A stretch of 32,569 bases of DNA from Rubrivivax benzoatilyticus JA2 = ATCC BAA-35 (lineage in GTDB: Bacteria > Pseudomonadota > Gammaproteobacteria > Burkholderiales > Burkholderiaceae_C): the NCBI RefSeq assembly GCF_000190375.1, contig NZ_AEWG01000124.1:7-32575 (forward strand). Direction: 5' to 3'. Below the pieces are notes generated by a model. It ran no database searches. It was not told the DNA's origin and worked only from the letters and a program-made list of their open reading frames with translations. The position numbers and the translations under genes are program-made. Of the stretch, positions 7,453 through 15,080 are shown in pieces; position 1 is the first letter of the stretch, and each line of letters starts with the position of its first letter.

Positions 7453-8424
7453 TTGAAGAAGACGCTGCTGGCCCTGGCCGCCACCCTGGTTGCCGCCACC
7501 GCATCGGCCGCCTATCCCGAGAAGCCGATCACCGTCGTCGTGCCGTTCGCAGCCGGCGGCCCCACCGACAAGGTCGCGCGCGACCTGGCCGAAGCGCTGC
7601 GCAAGCAGCTGAACAACACGACCATCGTCATCGAGAACGTCGGGGGTGCCGGCGGCACGCTGGGCGCGGCCAAGGTCGCCAAGGCGACGCCGGACGGCTA
7701 CACGCTGCTGGTGCACCACATCGGCATGGCGACCTCGCCGGCGCTGTACCGCAACCTGCCGTACAAGACGCTGGACGACTTCGAGTACGTCGGCCTCATC
7801 AACGAGGTGCCGATGACGGTGATCGGCCGCCCGGACCTGCCGGCCAACAACTTCGCCGAGCTGCGCAAGTGGCTCGAGGCGAACAAGGGCCGCATCAACC
7901 TCGCCAACGCCGGCCTCGGCGCCGCCTCGCACCTGTGCGGCGTGCTGTTCCAGCAGAGCCTGGCCATCGACATGACGACCGTGCCGTACAAGGGCACCGC
8001 ACCGGCGATGACCGACCTGCTCGGCGGCCAGGTCGACATCATGTGCGACCAGACGACGAACACCACCGGCCAGATCGAGAGCGGCAAGGTCAAGGCCTAC
8101 GCCGTGACGACGACCAAGCGCCTGACGGCGCCGGCGCTGGCCAAGCTGCCGACGCTGGACGAGTCGGGCGTCAAGGGCTTCAACGTGACGATCTGGCACG
8201 GTGTCTACGCGCCGCGCGGCACGCCCAAGCCGGTGCTCGACACGCTGAACGCCGCGCTGCGCAAGGCGCTGAAGGACGCCGACTTCATCAAGCGCGAGGA
8301 AGCGCTGGGTGCGGTCGTCGTCACCGACAGCCGCGTCGGCCCGGCCGAACACAAGAAGTTCGTCGAGGCCGAGATCAACAAGTGGGGCCCGATCATCAAG
8401 GCCGCCGGACAGTACGCTGACTGA
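7453..8424 (+). CDS. Bug-family (TctC-type) tripartite tricarboxylate receptor
   Basis: Second Bug receptor, 323 residues, with a Sec signal peptide (MKKTLLALAATLVAATASAA). The mature protein opens YPEKPITVVVPFAAGGPTDKVAR, the diagnostic Bug ligand loop, then VIENVGGAGGTLGAAKVAKATPDGYTLL and the conserved VPYKGTAPAMTDLLGGQVDIMCDQ block that closes the binding cleft. The start is TTG 7453, supported by a full AAGGAG 9 nt upstream and by the fit of the signal peptide. It is not close in sequence to the neighbouring divergent Bug protein, so the pair is not a recent duplication. The stop codon lies inside the first copy of a 48-bp repeat (8421-8468). No membrane components are nearby. Confidence 0.93.
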   Translation: MKKTLLALAATLVAATASAAYPEKPITVVVPFAAGGPTDKVARDLAEALRKQLNNTTIVIENVGGAGGTLGAAKVAKATPDGYTLLVHHIGMATSPALYRNLPYKTLDDFEYVGLINEVPMTVIGRPDLPANNFAELRKWLEANKGRINLANAGLGAASHLCGVLFQQSLAIDMTTVPYKGTAPAMTDLLGGQVDIMCDQTTNTTGQIESGKVKAYAVTTTKRLTAPALAKLPTLDESGVKGFNVTIWHGVYAPRGTPKPVLDTLNAALRKALKDADFIKREEALGAVVVTDSRVGPAEHKKFVEAEINKWGPIIKAAGQYAD

Positions 8425-8468
8425 GGACGTGTGACCGTGCCTGCTCACGGTCACACGCTGCAGTCAGG
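8421..8468. repeat. 48-bp repeat, copy 1, containing a perfect 11-bp hairpin
   Basis: This copy starts within the last codons of the Bug gene. GTGTGACCGTG (8429-8439) pairs perfectly with 8446-8456 around a 6-nt loop, and the unit ends in CTGCAGTCAGG. It matches 8579-8626 at 45 of 48 positions by eye. Confidence 0.85.
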
Positions 8469-8578
8469 GTCCGAGCTCTGCGAGGACGCGGCCTGCAAGG
8501 CTGACTGAGCCCGGACGTGCGACGCCGGAAGGCGTTGCACGCCAGGCGAAGGCCCGAGCGCGATTTCACGCGCGAGGG
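8469..8578. other. Structured segment between the 48-bp repeats; candidate RNA element
   Basis: No gene is visible here. Two hairpins are. 8517-8526 pairs with 8531-8540 (10 bp, one G-U) under a GGAA tetraloop, a GNRA-type cap. 8552-8562 pairs with 8569-8579 as GCCC/GGGC and GCGCG/CGCGC stems separated by facing GA and GA dinucleotides, a geometry typical of tandem sheared G-A pairs in folded RNA. The heptamer GAGGACG recurs at 8423, 8482 and 8581 and inverted at 8743-8749. Together with the flanking repeats and terminators this could be a structured 3' untranslated region or a small RNA on the + strand. That is inference from pairing only. Confidence 0.4.
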
Positions 8579-8626
8579 CTGAGGACGTGTGAACGTGCCC
8601 GCGCACGGTCACACGCTGCAGTCAGG
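8579..8626. repeat. 48-bp repeat, copy 2
   Basis: Direct repeat of 8421-8468, 158 bp further on, with three differences. Its hairpin (8587-8597 with 8604-8614) has a single mismatch in the 11-bp stem and a changed loop, so the folding is kept although the sequence has drifted in the loop. Confidence 0.85.
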
Positions 8627-8637
8627 AGCAGCCCGGA

Positions 8638-8681
8638 GGCAGCCCGGGGTCAGGTCTCGCAAGACCTGACCCCGTCTTTCC
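8638..8681. terminator. Palindromic terminator, tandem copy A
   Basis: CGGGGTCAGGTCT (8645-8657) pairs perfectly with 8662-8674 around a CGCA loop, a 13-bp stem followed on the + strand by TCTTTCC. This fits rho-independent termination of the Bug transcript. The whole 44-bp unit is repeated at 8697-8740 with two changes in the loop. The GGGGTCAGGTCT palindrome is a known abundant repeat in Burkholderiales. Confidence 0.75.
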
Positions 8682-8696
8682 CTCGCGCGACGTTCT

Positions 8697-8740
8697 GGCA
8701 GCCCGGGGTCAGGTCTCACGAGACCTGACCCCGTCTTTCC
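8697..8740. terminator. Palindromic terminator, tandem copy B
   Basis: Second copy of the 44-bp unit at 8638-8681. The stem extends to 14 bp (8704-8717 with 8720-8733) and the TCTTTCC tail is kept. It sits 27 nt from the end of the convergent dtd gene, so it can also stop dtd transcription, though no T-run is present on the - strand side. Confidence 0.7.
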
Positions 8741-8767
8741 ATCGTCCTCAGCCGGACGCCAACGAGG

Positions 8768-9208
8768 TCAGGCGATCCGCATCGGGATCGTCACCGGCCC
8801 GTCGTTGACGAGATGCACCTGCATGTCGGCGCCGAAGACCCCGGCAGCCACCGTCGGATGGCGCTCGCGCGCCAGGCGCAGCACATCCTCGTAGAGCGCA
8901 CGGCCGAGTTCGGCCGGCGCGGCGCCGGTGAAGCTCGGGCGGTTGCCGCCCGAGGTGTCGGCCGCCAGCGTGAACTGCGAGACGATCAGCAGCCCGCCGC
9001 CGACGTGCTGCACGCTGCGGTTCATGCGTCCGGCCTCGTCGCTGAAGATGCGCAGCTTCAACAGCTTGTCGACCAGCCTGGCGGCCTGCGCCGGCGTGTC
9101 CGACGGCTCGGCGCAGACCAGCACCAGCAGGCCCTGCGCGATCTGGCCGACGACACGGCCTTCGACCTCGACACGCGCGCCAGCGGCGCGCTGGATCAGC
9201 GCCATCAT
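8768..9208 (-). CDS. dtd: D-aminoacyl-tRNA deacylase
   Basis: Homodimeric trans-editing enzyme of 146 residues that hydrolyses D-aminoacyl-tRNAs such as D-Tyr-tRNA(Tyr), protecting translation. The two signatures of DTD are present: SQFTLAADTSGGNRPSF (the SQFTL block, nucleophilic threonine region) and the C-terminal NDGPVT containing the Gly-cisPro (GP) motif that gives chiral selectivity. Length is normal for the family. The start at 9208 gives an ATGA overlap with the stop of the cation transporter gene, so translation is coupled; an internal ATG at 9205 is less likely. Being downstream of tyrS fits its role in correcting mischarged tyrosyl-tRNA. Confidence 0.96.
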   Translation of the reverse strand: MMALIQRAAGARVEVEGRVVGQIAQGLLVLVCAEPSDTPAQAARLVDKLLKLRIFSDEAGRMNRSVQHVGGGLLIVSQFTLAADTSGGNRPSFTGAAPAELGRALYEDVLRLARERHPTVAAGVFGADMQVHLVNDGPVTIPMRIA

Positions 9209-10101
9209 GGGTTCGGGTCCTCCTCGCCCGGCAGCGCGATCGCCTCGGCGTCGACGGGCAGCAGCTGGATGCTGGCGCGCAGCCCCGGCACGGCCGCCAT
9301 CAGCGCGACCTCCACCTCGGTGCGCACCTGGGCGGCATGGGCCAGCGTCCAGGCGCCGGGCACGTGCAGGTGCAGGTCGACGAAACGCCGCTGCCCGGCG
9401 CGGCGCGTGACGACGTGATCGAAACGGATCGGCTGCCCGGCGAACGCCGCCAGCGCGGCGTCGACCTTGGCGATGACCTCGGGCTCCAGCGCCTGGTCCA
9501 TCAGGCCGCTGGCCGACCGCCAGATCAGCGAGGCGCCCTCGCGCAGGATGTTCAGCGCCACCAGGATCGCGAGCACCGGGTCCAGCCACAGCCAGCCGCT
9601 GAAGTGCACCAGCACCAGCCCGCCGACGACGCCGGCCGAGGTCCAGACGTCGGTGAACAGGTGGCGGGCATCGCCTTCGAGCGCCATCGAGCCGACGGCG
9701 CGCGCCTTGCGCAGCATCGACCAGGCGAGCGCGCCGTTGAGCACCGAGCTGATCACCGACAGCGCCAGGCCGAAGCCCAGCTGCTCCAGCGGCTGCGGGT
9801 TCAGCAGGCGCTCGACCGCGGCCCAGACGATGGCCAGCGCGGCGACGAAGATCAGCACGCCCTCGAAGCCGCTGGAGAAGTACTCGGCCTTGTGGTGGCC
9901 GTAGGGATGCTCCTCGTCGGCCGGGCGCGCGGCGATCGTCACCATCGCCAGCGCGAAGGTGGCGCCGGCCAGGTTGACCAGCGACTCCATCGCGTCGGAC
10001 AGCAGGCTGACGCTGCCGCTGACCCACCAGGCGCCGGTCTTCAGCGCGATCGTCGCGATGGCGACCGCGACCGAGATCTTCAGGTAGCTGCTGACCTGCA
10101 T
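9205..10101 (-). CDS. Cation diffusion facilitator family transporter (FieF-like)
   Basis: Proton-coupled divalent metal exporter of the inner membrane, 298 residues, with about six membrane helices and a C-terminal cytoplasmic ferredoxin-like domain (RFVDLHLHVPG, residues about 230-240). Family motifs visible: GSVSLLSDAMESLVN in helix 2, PYGHHKAE after it, and GDARHLFTDVWTSAG in helix 5. At the transport site the helix-5 pair H147/D151 is kept, but the two aspartates of E. coli FieF helix 2 (D45, D49) align with E39 and N43. This changes the four-ligand site and makes the metal uncertain. The gene lies 36 nt after tyrS and overlaps dtd by ATGA, suggesting one transcript. Confidence 0.92.
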   Translation of the reverse strand: MQVSSYLKISVAVAIATIALKTGAWWVSGSVSLLSDAMESLVNLAGATFALAMVTIAARPADEEHPYGHHKAEYFSSGFEGVLIFVAALAIVWAAVERLLNPQPLEQLGFGLALSVISSVLNGALAWSMLRKARAVGSMALEGDARHLFTDVWTSAGVVGGLVLVHFSGWLWLDPVLAILVALNILREGASLIWRSASGLMDQALEPEVIAKVDAALAAFAGQPIRFDHVVTRRAGQRRFVDLHLHVPGAWTLAHAAQVRTEVEVALMAAVPGLRASIQLLPVDAEAIALPGEEDPNP

Positions 10102-10137
10102 CGCGGGGCGGACGCAGCGGACGCGGCGGGCGGGCGC

Positions 10138-11376
10138 TCAGGCGCCCAGCGTCACGCGCGCGAACTTGCGCTTGCCGACCTGCACGACGTAGGTGCCGGC
10201 CGCCAGCTTCAGCGCCTTGTCGGAGACGACACCGCCGTCGACACGCACGCCGCCCTGTTCGACCATGCGCATCGCCTCGCTGGTCGACGGCACCAGGCCG
10301 GCCTGCTTCAGCAGCGCGGCGATGCCCAGCGGCGCGCCGGACAGCGAGCACTCGGGGATCTCGTCGGGCACGCCGCCGGCGGCGCGACGCTGGAAGTCCT
10401 CGTGCGCGGCCTCGGCCGCGGCGGCGCTGTGGAAGCGCGTCGTGATCTCCTTGGCGAGCATCACCTTCGCGTCCTTCGGGTTGCGCCCGCCCTCGACCTC
10501 GCGCTTGAGCGCCGCGATCTCGTCCTCGCTGCGGAAGGACAGCAGCGTGTACCAGCGCCACATCAGCTCGTCGCTGATCGACAGGATCTTGGCGAACATG
10601 GCGTTCGCCGGCTCGGTGATGCCGACGTAGTTGCCCTTGCTCTTGGACATCTTCTCGACGCCGTCCAGGCCTTCGAGCAGCGGCATCGTCAGGATGCACT
10701 GCGGCTCCTGGCCGTACTCGGCCTGCAGCGCGCGGCCGACGAGCAGGTTGAACTTCTGGTCAGTGCCGCCGAGTTCGAGGTCGCTCTTCAGCGCCACCGA
10801 GTCGTAGCCCTGCATCAGCGGGTAGAGGAACTCGTGCACGCTGATCGGCGTGTTCGACTCGAAGCGCTTCTTGAAGTCGTCGCGCTCCATCATGCGTGCC
10901 ACCGTGTAGCGCGCCGCCAGCTGGATCATGCCGCGAGCGCCGAGCGCGTCACTCCACTCGCTGTTGTAGCGGATCTCGGTGCGCGCCGGGTCCAGCACCA
11001 GGCTGGCCTGCTTGTAGTAGGTCTGGGCGTTGGCCTCGATCTGCTCGCGCGTCAGCGGCGGGCGCGTCGAATTGCGGCCCGAGGGGTCGCCGATCATCGA
11101 CGTGAAGTCGCCGATCAGGAAGATCACCGTGTGCCCCAGGTCCTGGAGCTGGCGCATCTTGTTGAGCACGACGGTGTGGCCGATGTGGATGTCGGGAGCC
11201 GTCGGGTCCAGCCCGAGCTTGATGCGCAGCGGCGTTCCGGTGGCCTCGGCACGGGCCAGCTTCTTCAGCCAGTCGGCTTCGGGGAGCAGTTCGTCACAGC
11301 CGCGGCGGGAGATGCGCATCGCCTCCATGACGCGGTCTGTGATCGGCGTCAACGGGGCGGCAGAGGAGTCGGACAT
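10138..11376 (-). CDS. tyrS: Tyrosine--tRNA ligase
   Basis: Class I synthetase of 412 residues charging tRNA(Tyr) in the cytoplasm. The class I signatures are clear: HIGH at residues 64-67 ([11 protein letters not shown]) and KMSKS at 242-246. The C-terminal S4-type RNA-binding domain (about 345-405, with [14 protein letters not shown]) is complete. Between them is the tyrosine-pocket block [20 protein letters not shown]. Length and HIGH spacing match the TyrRS class common in Betaproteobacteria. The start at 11376 has no obvious ribosome-binding site. It heads a - strand set with the metal transporter and dtd. Confidence 0.97.
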   Translation of the reverse strand: MSDSSAAPLTPITDRVMEAMRISRRGCDELLPEADWLKKLARAEATGTPLRIKLGLDPTAPDIHIGHTVVLNKMRQLQDLGHTVIFLIGDFTSMIGDPSGRNSTRPPLTREQIEANAQTYYKQASLVLDPARTEIRYNSEWSDALGARGMIQLAARYTVARMMERDDFKKRFESNTPISVHEFLYPLMQGYDSVALKSDLELGGTDQKFNLLVGRALQAEYGQEPQCILTMPLLEGLDGVEKMSKSKGNYVGITEPANAMFAKILSISDELMWRWYTLLSFRSEDEIAALKREVEGGRNPKDAKVMLAKEITTRFHSAAAAEAAHEDFQRRAAGGVPDEIPECSLSGAPLGIAALLKQAGLVPSTSEAMRMVEQGGVRVDGGVVSDKALKLAAGTYVVQVGKRKFARVTLGA

Positions 11377-11424
11377 GGCAGGTTTTTTGATGCGGGCGGC
11401 CCCCTTGCTCGTGGGGGGCTTGGC

Positions 11425-11430
11425 TATACT
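11425..11430 (+). promoter_or_regulatory. Candidate -10 box (TATACT) for the M23 peptidase gene
   Basis: TATACT in a GC-rich gap, about 95 nt upstream of the TTG start. TTGCTC at 11405-11410 would be a -35 with only 14 bp spacing, so the -35 is poor. The same A+T block reads TATAGC on the - strand and could also serve tyrS, which begins 48 nt to the left. Confidence 0.4.
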
Positions 11431-11439
11431 CGCGCGGCC

Positions 11440-11508
11440 CGTTGTAGGACTGGGCGAAAGATTCTAGAGGACGACACGACGCCGACCCCGAAGCAGGGGC
11501 CTACAACG
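11440..11508 (+). promoter_or_regulatory. Structured 5' leader of the M23 peptidase mRNA
   Basis: CGTTGTAGG (11440-11448) is the exact reverse complement of 11500-11508, and inside it CCCC (11486-11489) faces GGGG (11496-11499). If transcription starts shortly after the TATACT box, the first nucleotides of the mRNA would close this stem, ending 16 nt before the TTG start codon. Confidence 0.4.
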
Positions 11509-11524
11509 AGACCGGATCGACACG

Positions 11525-12895
11525 TTGGGACCGAGCATCTCCCCGGAGCGCCTCATCAGCCAGGCGCAGGCGTTCGCAGGACGCCACCGCCGCAGCATCA
11601 TCGCCTCGGTCGTCGTCGCGCTCGGCGGCTTCGGCATCACCGCTTTCGGCATCGCGCCGCTGGCTCCCGACGCTTCGCTGCTGCCGCAGCGGCTGGTCAC
11701 CGAGGACGTCGTCCCCGAGGACATCGCCAGCCAGGCCGCAGCGCTGGCCGATCTCTCGCTCCAGCTCGACCGCCACGAGATCACGCGCGGCACCGACACG
11801 CCGCAGAGCCTGCTGGCGCGCCTGGGCGTCACCGACGAGGCCGCCGCACGCTTCCTGCGCAACGACCCCTCGGCGCGACGCATCGTCGGCGGTCGCGGCG
11901 GCAAGATGGTGCGCGCCCGCGTGTCCGAGCTGGGTGAACTCGACGAACTCGTCGTGCGCTACCCGGCCGAGAACGCCGAGCAGGCACGCACCCACTTCAC
12001 CCGCCTGACCGTCAAGCGCGACGGCAAGGGCTTCGTCAGCAGCACCGAGACGGCGCCGCTGGCGGTGCAGGTGCGTCTGGGCAGCGGCACGATCCAGAGC
12101 TCGCTGTTCGCCGCCACCGACGCCGCGATGCTGCCCGACGCGGTCGCGATCCAGATCGCCGACATCTTCTCCGGCGAGATCGACTTCCACCGCGAGCTGC
12201 GCAAGGGCGACACCTTCAGCGTCGTCTACGAGGCGGTCACCGCCGACGGCGAGGTCGTGCCCTGGAACGAAGGCGTCGGCCGCGTGCTGGCCGCCGAGTT
12301 CATCAACCGCGGCCAGACCTTCCAGGCCGTCTGGTTCAACCCCGGCACCCGCGGCGGCTATTACGACCTCGACGGCCGCAGCCTGCGCCGCAGCTTCCTC
12401 GCCAGCCCGATGGAGTTCTCGCGCGTGACCTCCGGCTTCGCGATGCGCCTGCACCCGATCCAGAAGACCTGGCGCGCGCACAAGGGCGTGGACTACGGCG
12501 CCCCGACCGGCACGCCGGTGCGCACCGTGGCCGACGGCCTCGTCGACTTCGCCGGGCGCCAGAACGGCTACGGCAACGTCATCCAGATCCAGCACGGCGG
12601 CGGCAAGGCCACGCTGTACGCCCACCTGAGCCGCATCGACGTCAAGAAGGGCCAGCGCGTCGAGCAGGGCCAGCGCATCGGTGCCGTCGGCGCCACCGGC
12701 TGGGCCACCGGCCCGCACCTGCACTTCGAGTTCAAGATCAACGGCGCCCAGCACGACCCGCTGCGCATCGCCCGCAGCGCCGAGCAGGTGACGCTGGACG
12801 CCGCCGCCCGCGCGCGCCTGGCCCAGGTCGCGCAGGGCCTGCGCGTGCAACTGCAGCTCGCCGAAGCGCGCTCGGGCCGCCCGAGCTTCGAATAA
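11525..12895 (+). CDS. M23 (LytM-type) peptidase, membrane-anchored
   Basis: Zinc metallopeptidase of 456 residues that most likely cuts peptidoglycan cross-links in the periplasm. Residues about 24-46 form one N-terminal membrane segment (IIASVVVALGGFGITAFGIAPL), so it is anchored in the inner membrane or exported. The middle (70-290) is the regulatory/OapA-like part found in MepM relatives. The C-terminal M23 domain shows HxxxD as H319-D323 (AHKGVDYGAPTGTPV) and HxH as H398-H400 (GPHLHFEF), the zinc and catalytic residues. The start is TTG 11525; no alternative upstream start exists in frame. anmK follows 19 nt downstream: cutting and recycling of wall fragments in one unit. Confidence 0.92.
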   Translation: MGPSISPERLISQAQAFAGRHRRSIIASVVVALGGFGITAFGIAPLAPDASLLPQRLVTEDVVPEDIASQAAALADLSLQLDRHEITRGTDTPQSLLARLGVTDEAAARFLRNDPSARRIVGGRGGKMVRARVSELGELDELVVRYPAENAEQARTHFTRLTVKRDGKGFVSSTETAPLAVQVRLGSGTIQSSLFAATDAAMLPDAVAIQIADIFSGEIDFHRELRKGDTFSVVYEAVTADGEVVPWNEGVGRVLAAEFINRGQTFQAVWFNPGTRGGYYDLDGRSLRRSFLASPMEFSRVTSGFAMRLHPIQKTWRAHKGVDYGAPTGTPVRTVADGLVDFAGRQNGYGNVIQIQHGGGKATLYAHLSRIDVKKGQRVEQGQRIGAVGATGWATGPHLHFEFKINGAQHDPLRIARSAEQVTLDAAARARLAQVAQGLRVQLQLAEARSGRPSFE

Positions 12896-12914
12896 ACCAG
12901 CCAGGGCGCCCACG

Positions 12915-14015
12915 GTGGCGATCGAGCTGGGGCTGATGTCGGGCACGTCGCTCGACGGCATCGACGCCGTCGCCGTCGACTTCGACGGCCCGGCGCCTCG
13001 TGTGCTCGGCCACCTGCACCAGCCTTTCGCACCGGCGCTGCGCGCCGAGCTGCTGGCGCTGAACAGCCCCGGCGCCGACGAACTCCATCGCGCCGCGCTG
13101 GCCGCCAACGCGCTGGCACGGGCCTACGCCGGCGCCGTGGCCACGCTGCTCGACACGCAAGCCATCGCGCCGAGCTCGGTTCGAGCCCTCGGCGCCCACG
13201 GCCAGACGGTGCGCCACCGGCCACGCGAGTTCGACGGCACCGGCTACACGCTGCAGCTGCTCAACGGCGCGCTGCTCGCCGAGCTGAGCGGCATCGACGT
13301 CGTCTGCGACTTCCGCAGCCGCGACGTCGCCGCGGGCGGCGAAGGCGCGCCGCTGGTGCCGGCCTTCCATGCCGAGGTCTTCGCGTCGCCGGGCGAACAC
13401 GTCGCGGTGCTCAATCTCGGCGGCATCGCCAACCTGACGCTGCTGCCGGCTGACGGTGCGGTGTCGGGCTTCGACTGCGGGCCAGGCAACGCGCTGCTCG
13501 ACCTCTGGATCCAGTGCCACCTGGGCCGGCCTTACGACGACGGCGGCGCCTGGGCATCCGGCGGCCGCGTCGACACGGCACTGCTGGCGGCGCTGCTGAC
13601 CGACCCGTTCTTCATGCGCCTGCCGCCCAAGAGCACCGGCCGCGACCTGTTCAACGAGCCCTGGCTGGCGGCGATGCCGCTGGTTGGCGTCGCGCCACAG
13701 GACGTGATGGCGACACTGGCCGAGCTGACGGCGCGTGGCGCCGCCGATGCCGTGGCCCGCCACGCGCCGGCGACGGCACGCCTCGTGGTCTGCGGCGGCG
13801 GCGCCTTCAACGGCCATCTGATGTCGCGGCTGGTGGCGCTGCTGCCGGGCGCACGGGTGATGTCCAGCGCCGAACTCGGCGTGCCGCCCGATCAGGTCGA
13901 GGCCATCGCCTTCGCCTGGCTGGCGCGCGCCCACCTCGAACGGCGCGCCAGCAACCGCGTCGCCGTCACCGGCGCGCGCGGCGAGCGTGTGCTCGGCGCG
14001 TTCTACCCCGCCTGA
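12915..14015 (+). CDS. anmK: Anhydro-N-acetylmuramic acid kinase
   Basis: Cytoplasmic kinase of 366 residues that opens the 1,6-anhydro ring of anhydroMurNAc with ATP to give MurNAc-6-phosphate, recycling peptidoglycan fragments. The family motifs are all present: ELGLMSGTSLDGIDAV at the N-terminus, ALGAHGQTVRH, the GEGAPLVPAFHAEVF block with the catalytic aspartate region (DFRSRDVAAGG), LNLGGIANLTLL, GFDCGPGNALLD and VCGGGAFNGHLM. Length matches the family. The start is GTG 12915, the only one that keeps the MSGTSLDG block at the usual distance from the N-terminus. It is the second gene of the unit with the M23 peptidase. Confidence 0.96.
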   Translation: MAIELGLMSGTSLDGIDAVAVDFDGPAPRVLGHLHQPFAPALRAELLALNSPGADELHRAALAANALARAYAGAVATLLDTQAIAPSSVRALGAHGQTVRHRPREFDGTGYTLQLLNGALLAELSGIDVVCDFRSRDVAAGGEGAPLVPAFHAEVFASPGEHVAVLNLGGIANLTLLPADGAVSGFDCGPGNALLDLWIQCHLGRPYDDGGAWASGGRVDTALLAALLTDPFFMRLPPKSTGRDLFNEPWLAAMPLVGVAPQDVMATLAELTARGAADAVARHAPATARLVVCGGGAFNGHLMSRLVALLPGARVMSSAELGVPPDQVEAIAFAWLARAHLERRASNRVAVTGARGERVLGAFYPA

Positions 14016-14022
14016 AACGACA

Positions 14023-14052
14023 ACGGCACGCGGGCGGGTGCCGGCGTGCCGT
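14023..14052. terminator. Hairpin between convergent anmK and erpA
   Basis: ACGGCACGC (14023-14031) pairs perfectly with 14044-14052 around a 12-nt loop. It lies 8 nt after the anmK stop and 35 nt after the erpA stop, so it is probably a shared terminator. There is no strong T-run. Confidence 0.5.
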
Positions 14053-14087
14053 GTCAGAGAGCGCAGGCCGAACGGCCGCGCGGGGAT

Positions 14088-14462
14088 TCAGACCGAGAAC
14101 GAGGACCCGCAGCCGCAGGTCGTGGTGGCGTTCGGATTGCGGATCACGAACTGGGCACCCTGGAGGTCGTCCTTGTAGTCGATCTCGGCGCCGACGAGGT
14201 ACTGCAGGCTCATCGCGTCGATCAGCAGCGTGACGCCGTTCTTCGTCATCTGCGTGTCGTCCTCGTTGACTTCCTCGTCGAAGGTGAAGCCGTACTGGAA
14301 GCCGGAGCAGCCGCCGCCCTGCACGAAGACGCGCAGCTTCAGGTCCGGGTTGCCTTCCTCGTCGACGAGCTCCTTCACCTTGGCGGCAGCGCTGTCGGTG
14401 AAGATCAGCGGCGCGGGCATTTCCTCGGTGGCGGGGGTGGCCAGATCGGCGATCGCGTTCAT
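14088..14462 (-). CDS. erpA: Iron-sulfur cluster insertion protein ErpA
   Basis: A-type Fe-S carrier of 124 residues that hands clusters to apo-enzymes such as the IspG/IspH pathway and respiratory complexes. The three cysteines of A-type carriers are visible: one in [12 protein letters not shown] and two in [11 protein letters not shown] at the C-terminus. The N-terminal 15 residues before [16 protein letters not shown] are a variable extension. ATG 14462 is supported by GGAG 6 nt upstream. Its position next to the rplM-rpsI operon is conserved in Burkholderiales. A terminator and two hairpins separate it from rpsI, so it probably has its own promoter in 14470-14600. Confidence 0.96.
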   Translation of the reverse strand: MNAIADLATPATEEMPAPLIFTDSAAAKVKELVDEEGNPDLKLRVFVQGGGCSGFQYGFTFDEEVNEDDTQMTKNGVTLLIDAMSLQYLVGAEIDYKDDLQGAQFVIRNPNATTTCGCGSSFSV

Positions 14463-14560
14463 GAGTTCTCCAGTTCGGGCGTGACGGCACGCCGCCGGCG
14501 ACCCGCCGGCTTCGACATTGTGGCGCCGCGCCATCGCAGGCCGGAGCGCCAGGAAACGAC

Positions 14561-14581
14561 GACCGCGACGGCATCGCGGTC
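14561..14581. other. Inverted repeat upstream of erpA
   Basis: GACCGCGA (14561-14568) pairs perfectly with 14574-14581 over a 5-nt loop. It lies about 100 nt upstream of erpA and downstream of the rpsI terminator. It may be an operator or part of the erpA leader; erpA is iron/Fe-S regulated in other bacteria, but no Fur- or IscR-like box is clear to me here. Confidence 0.3.
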
Positions 14582-14607
14582 TTTCGCCGCCCACCGCGGA
14601 CGGCAAA

Positions 14608-14639
14608 ACGCCGCGCCGGCCGGTGAGGCCGCGCGGCGT
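14608..14639 (-). terminator. Rho-independent terminator of the rplM-rpsI operon
   Basis: Read on the - strand, ACGCCGCGC (14639-14631) pairs with 14616-14608, with an additional inner GGCC/GGCC pairing, and the stem is followed by TTTT. It lies 40 nt beyond the rpsI stop. Confidence 0.75.
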
Positions 14640-14679
14640 CGTGCAACAACAGGGGAGCCGGACGAGCCGGCCCTCCCGA

Positions 14680-15072
14680 TCAGCGCTTGCTGAACTGCTT
14701 GCGACGGCGGGCGCCGTGCAGGCCGACCTTCTTGCGCTCGACTTCGCGCGCGTCACGCGTCACGAAGCCGGCACGGCTCAGGTCGGGCTTGAGCGCCGCG
14801 TCGTAGTCGATCAGCGCACGGGTGATGCCGTGGCGCACCGCGCCGGCCTGGCCGGATTCACCGCCGCCGTGCACGTTGACCTGGATGTCGAAGGCCGCGT
14901 CATTGGCCGTCAGCAGCAGCGGCTGCTTGACGATCATGATCGACGTCTGACGACCGAAGTAGGCTTCGATCGGCTTGCCGTTGATGACGATCTGGCCGGT
15001 GCCCTTCTTGATGAAGACGCGGGCCACCGAGCTCTTGCGGCGGCCGGTGCCGTAGTTCCATTGTCCGATCAT
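14680..15072 (-). CDS. rpsI: 30S ribosomal protein S9
   Basis: Small-subunit protein of 130 residues whose C-terminal tail reaches the P-site tRNA. The start [22 protein letters not shown], the central [21 protein letters not shown] and the basic C-terminus [18 protein letters not shown], ending in the invariant SKR, are diagnostic. The gene follows rplM after 8 nt; GAGGA just after the rplM stop (on the - strand) serves as ribosome-binding site, so translation is likely coupled. Length is standard. Confidence 0.98.
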   Translation of the reverse strand: MIGQWNYGTGRRKSSVARVFIKKGTGQIVINGKPIEAYFGRQTSIMIVKQPLLLTANDAAFDIQVNVHGGGESGQAGAVRHGITRALIDYDAALKPDLSRAGFVTRDAREVERKKVGLHGARRRKQFSKR

Positions 15073-15080
15073 CGCAGTCC

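Noticed and set aside
6235..8424. Recent duplication of the two Bug genes
   Set aside because: The proteins share only family motifs, differ in signal type and overall sequence, and stand divergently.
8425..8767. CRISPR or integron attC array
   Set aside because: Only two copies of each repeat with different spacing, no uniform spacers, no cas or integrase gene.
11401..11524. tRNA or small structured gene between tyrS and the M23 peptidase
   Set aside because: The inverted repeats do not form a cloverleaf and there is no T-loop or CCA-like end.
9337..11937. An 866-codon + strand open frame over dtd, the metal transporter and tyrS
   Set aside because: No protein-like composition; it mirrors three well-recognised genes on the other strand.
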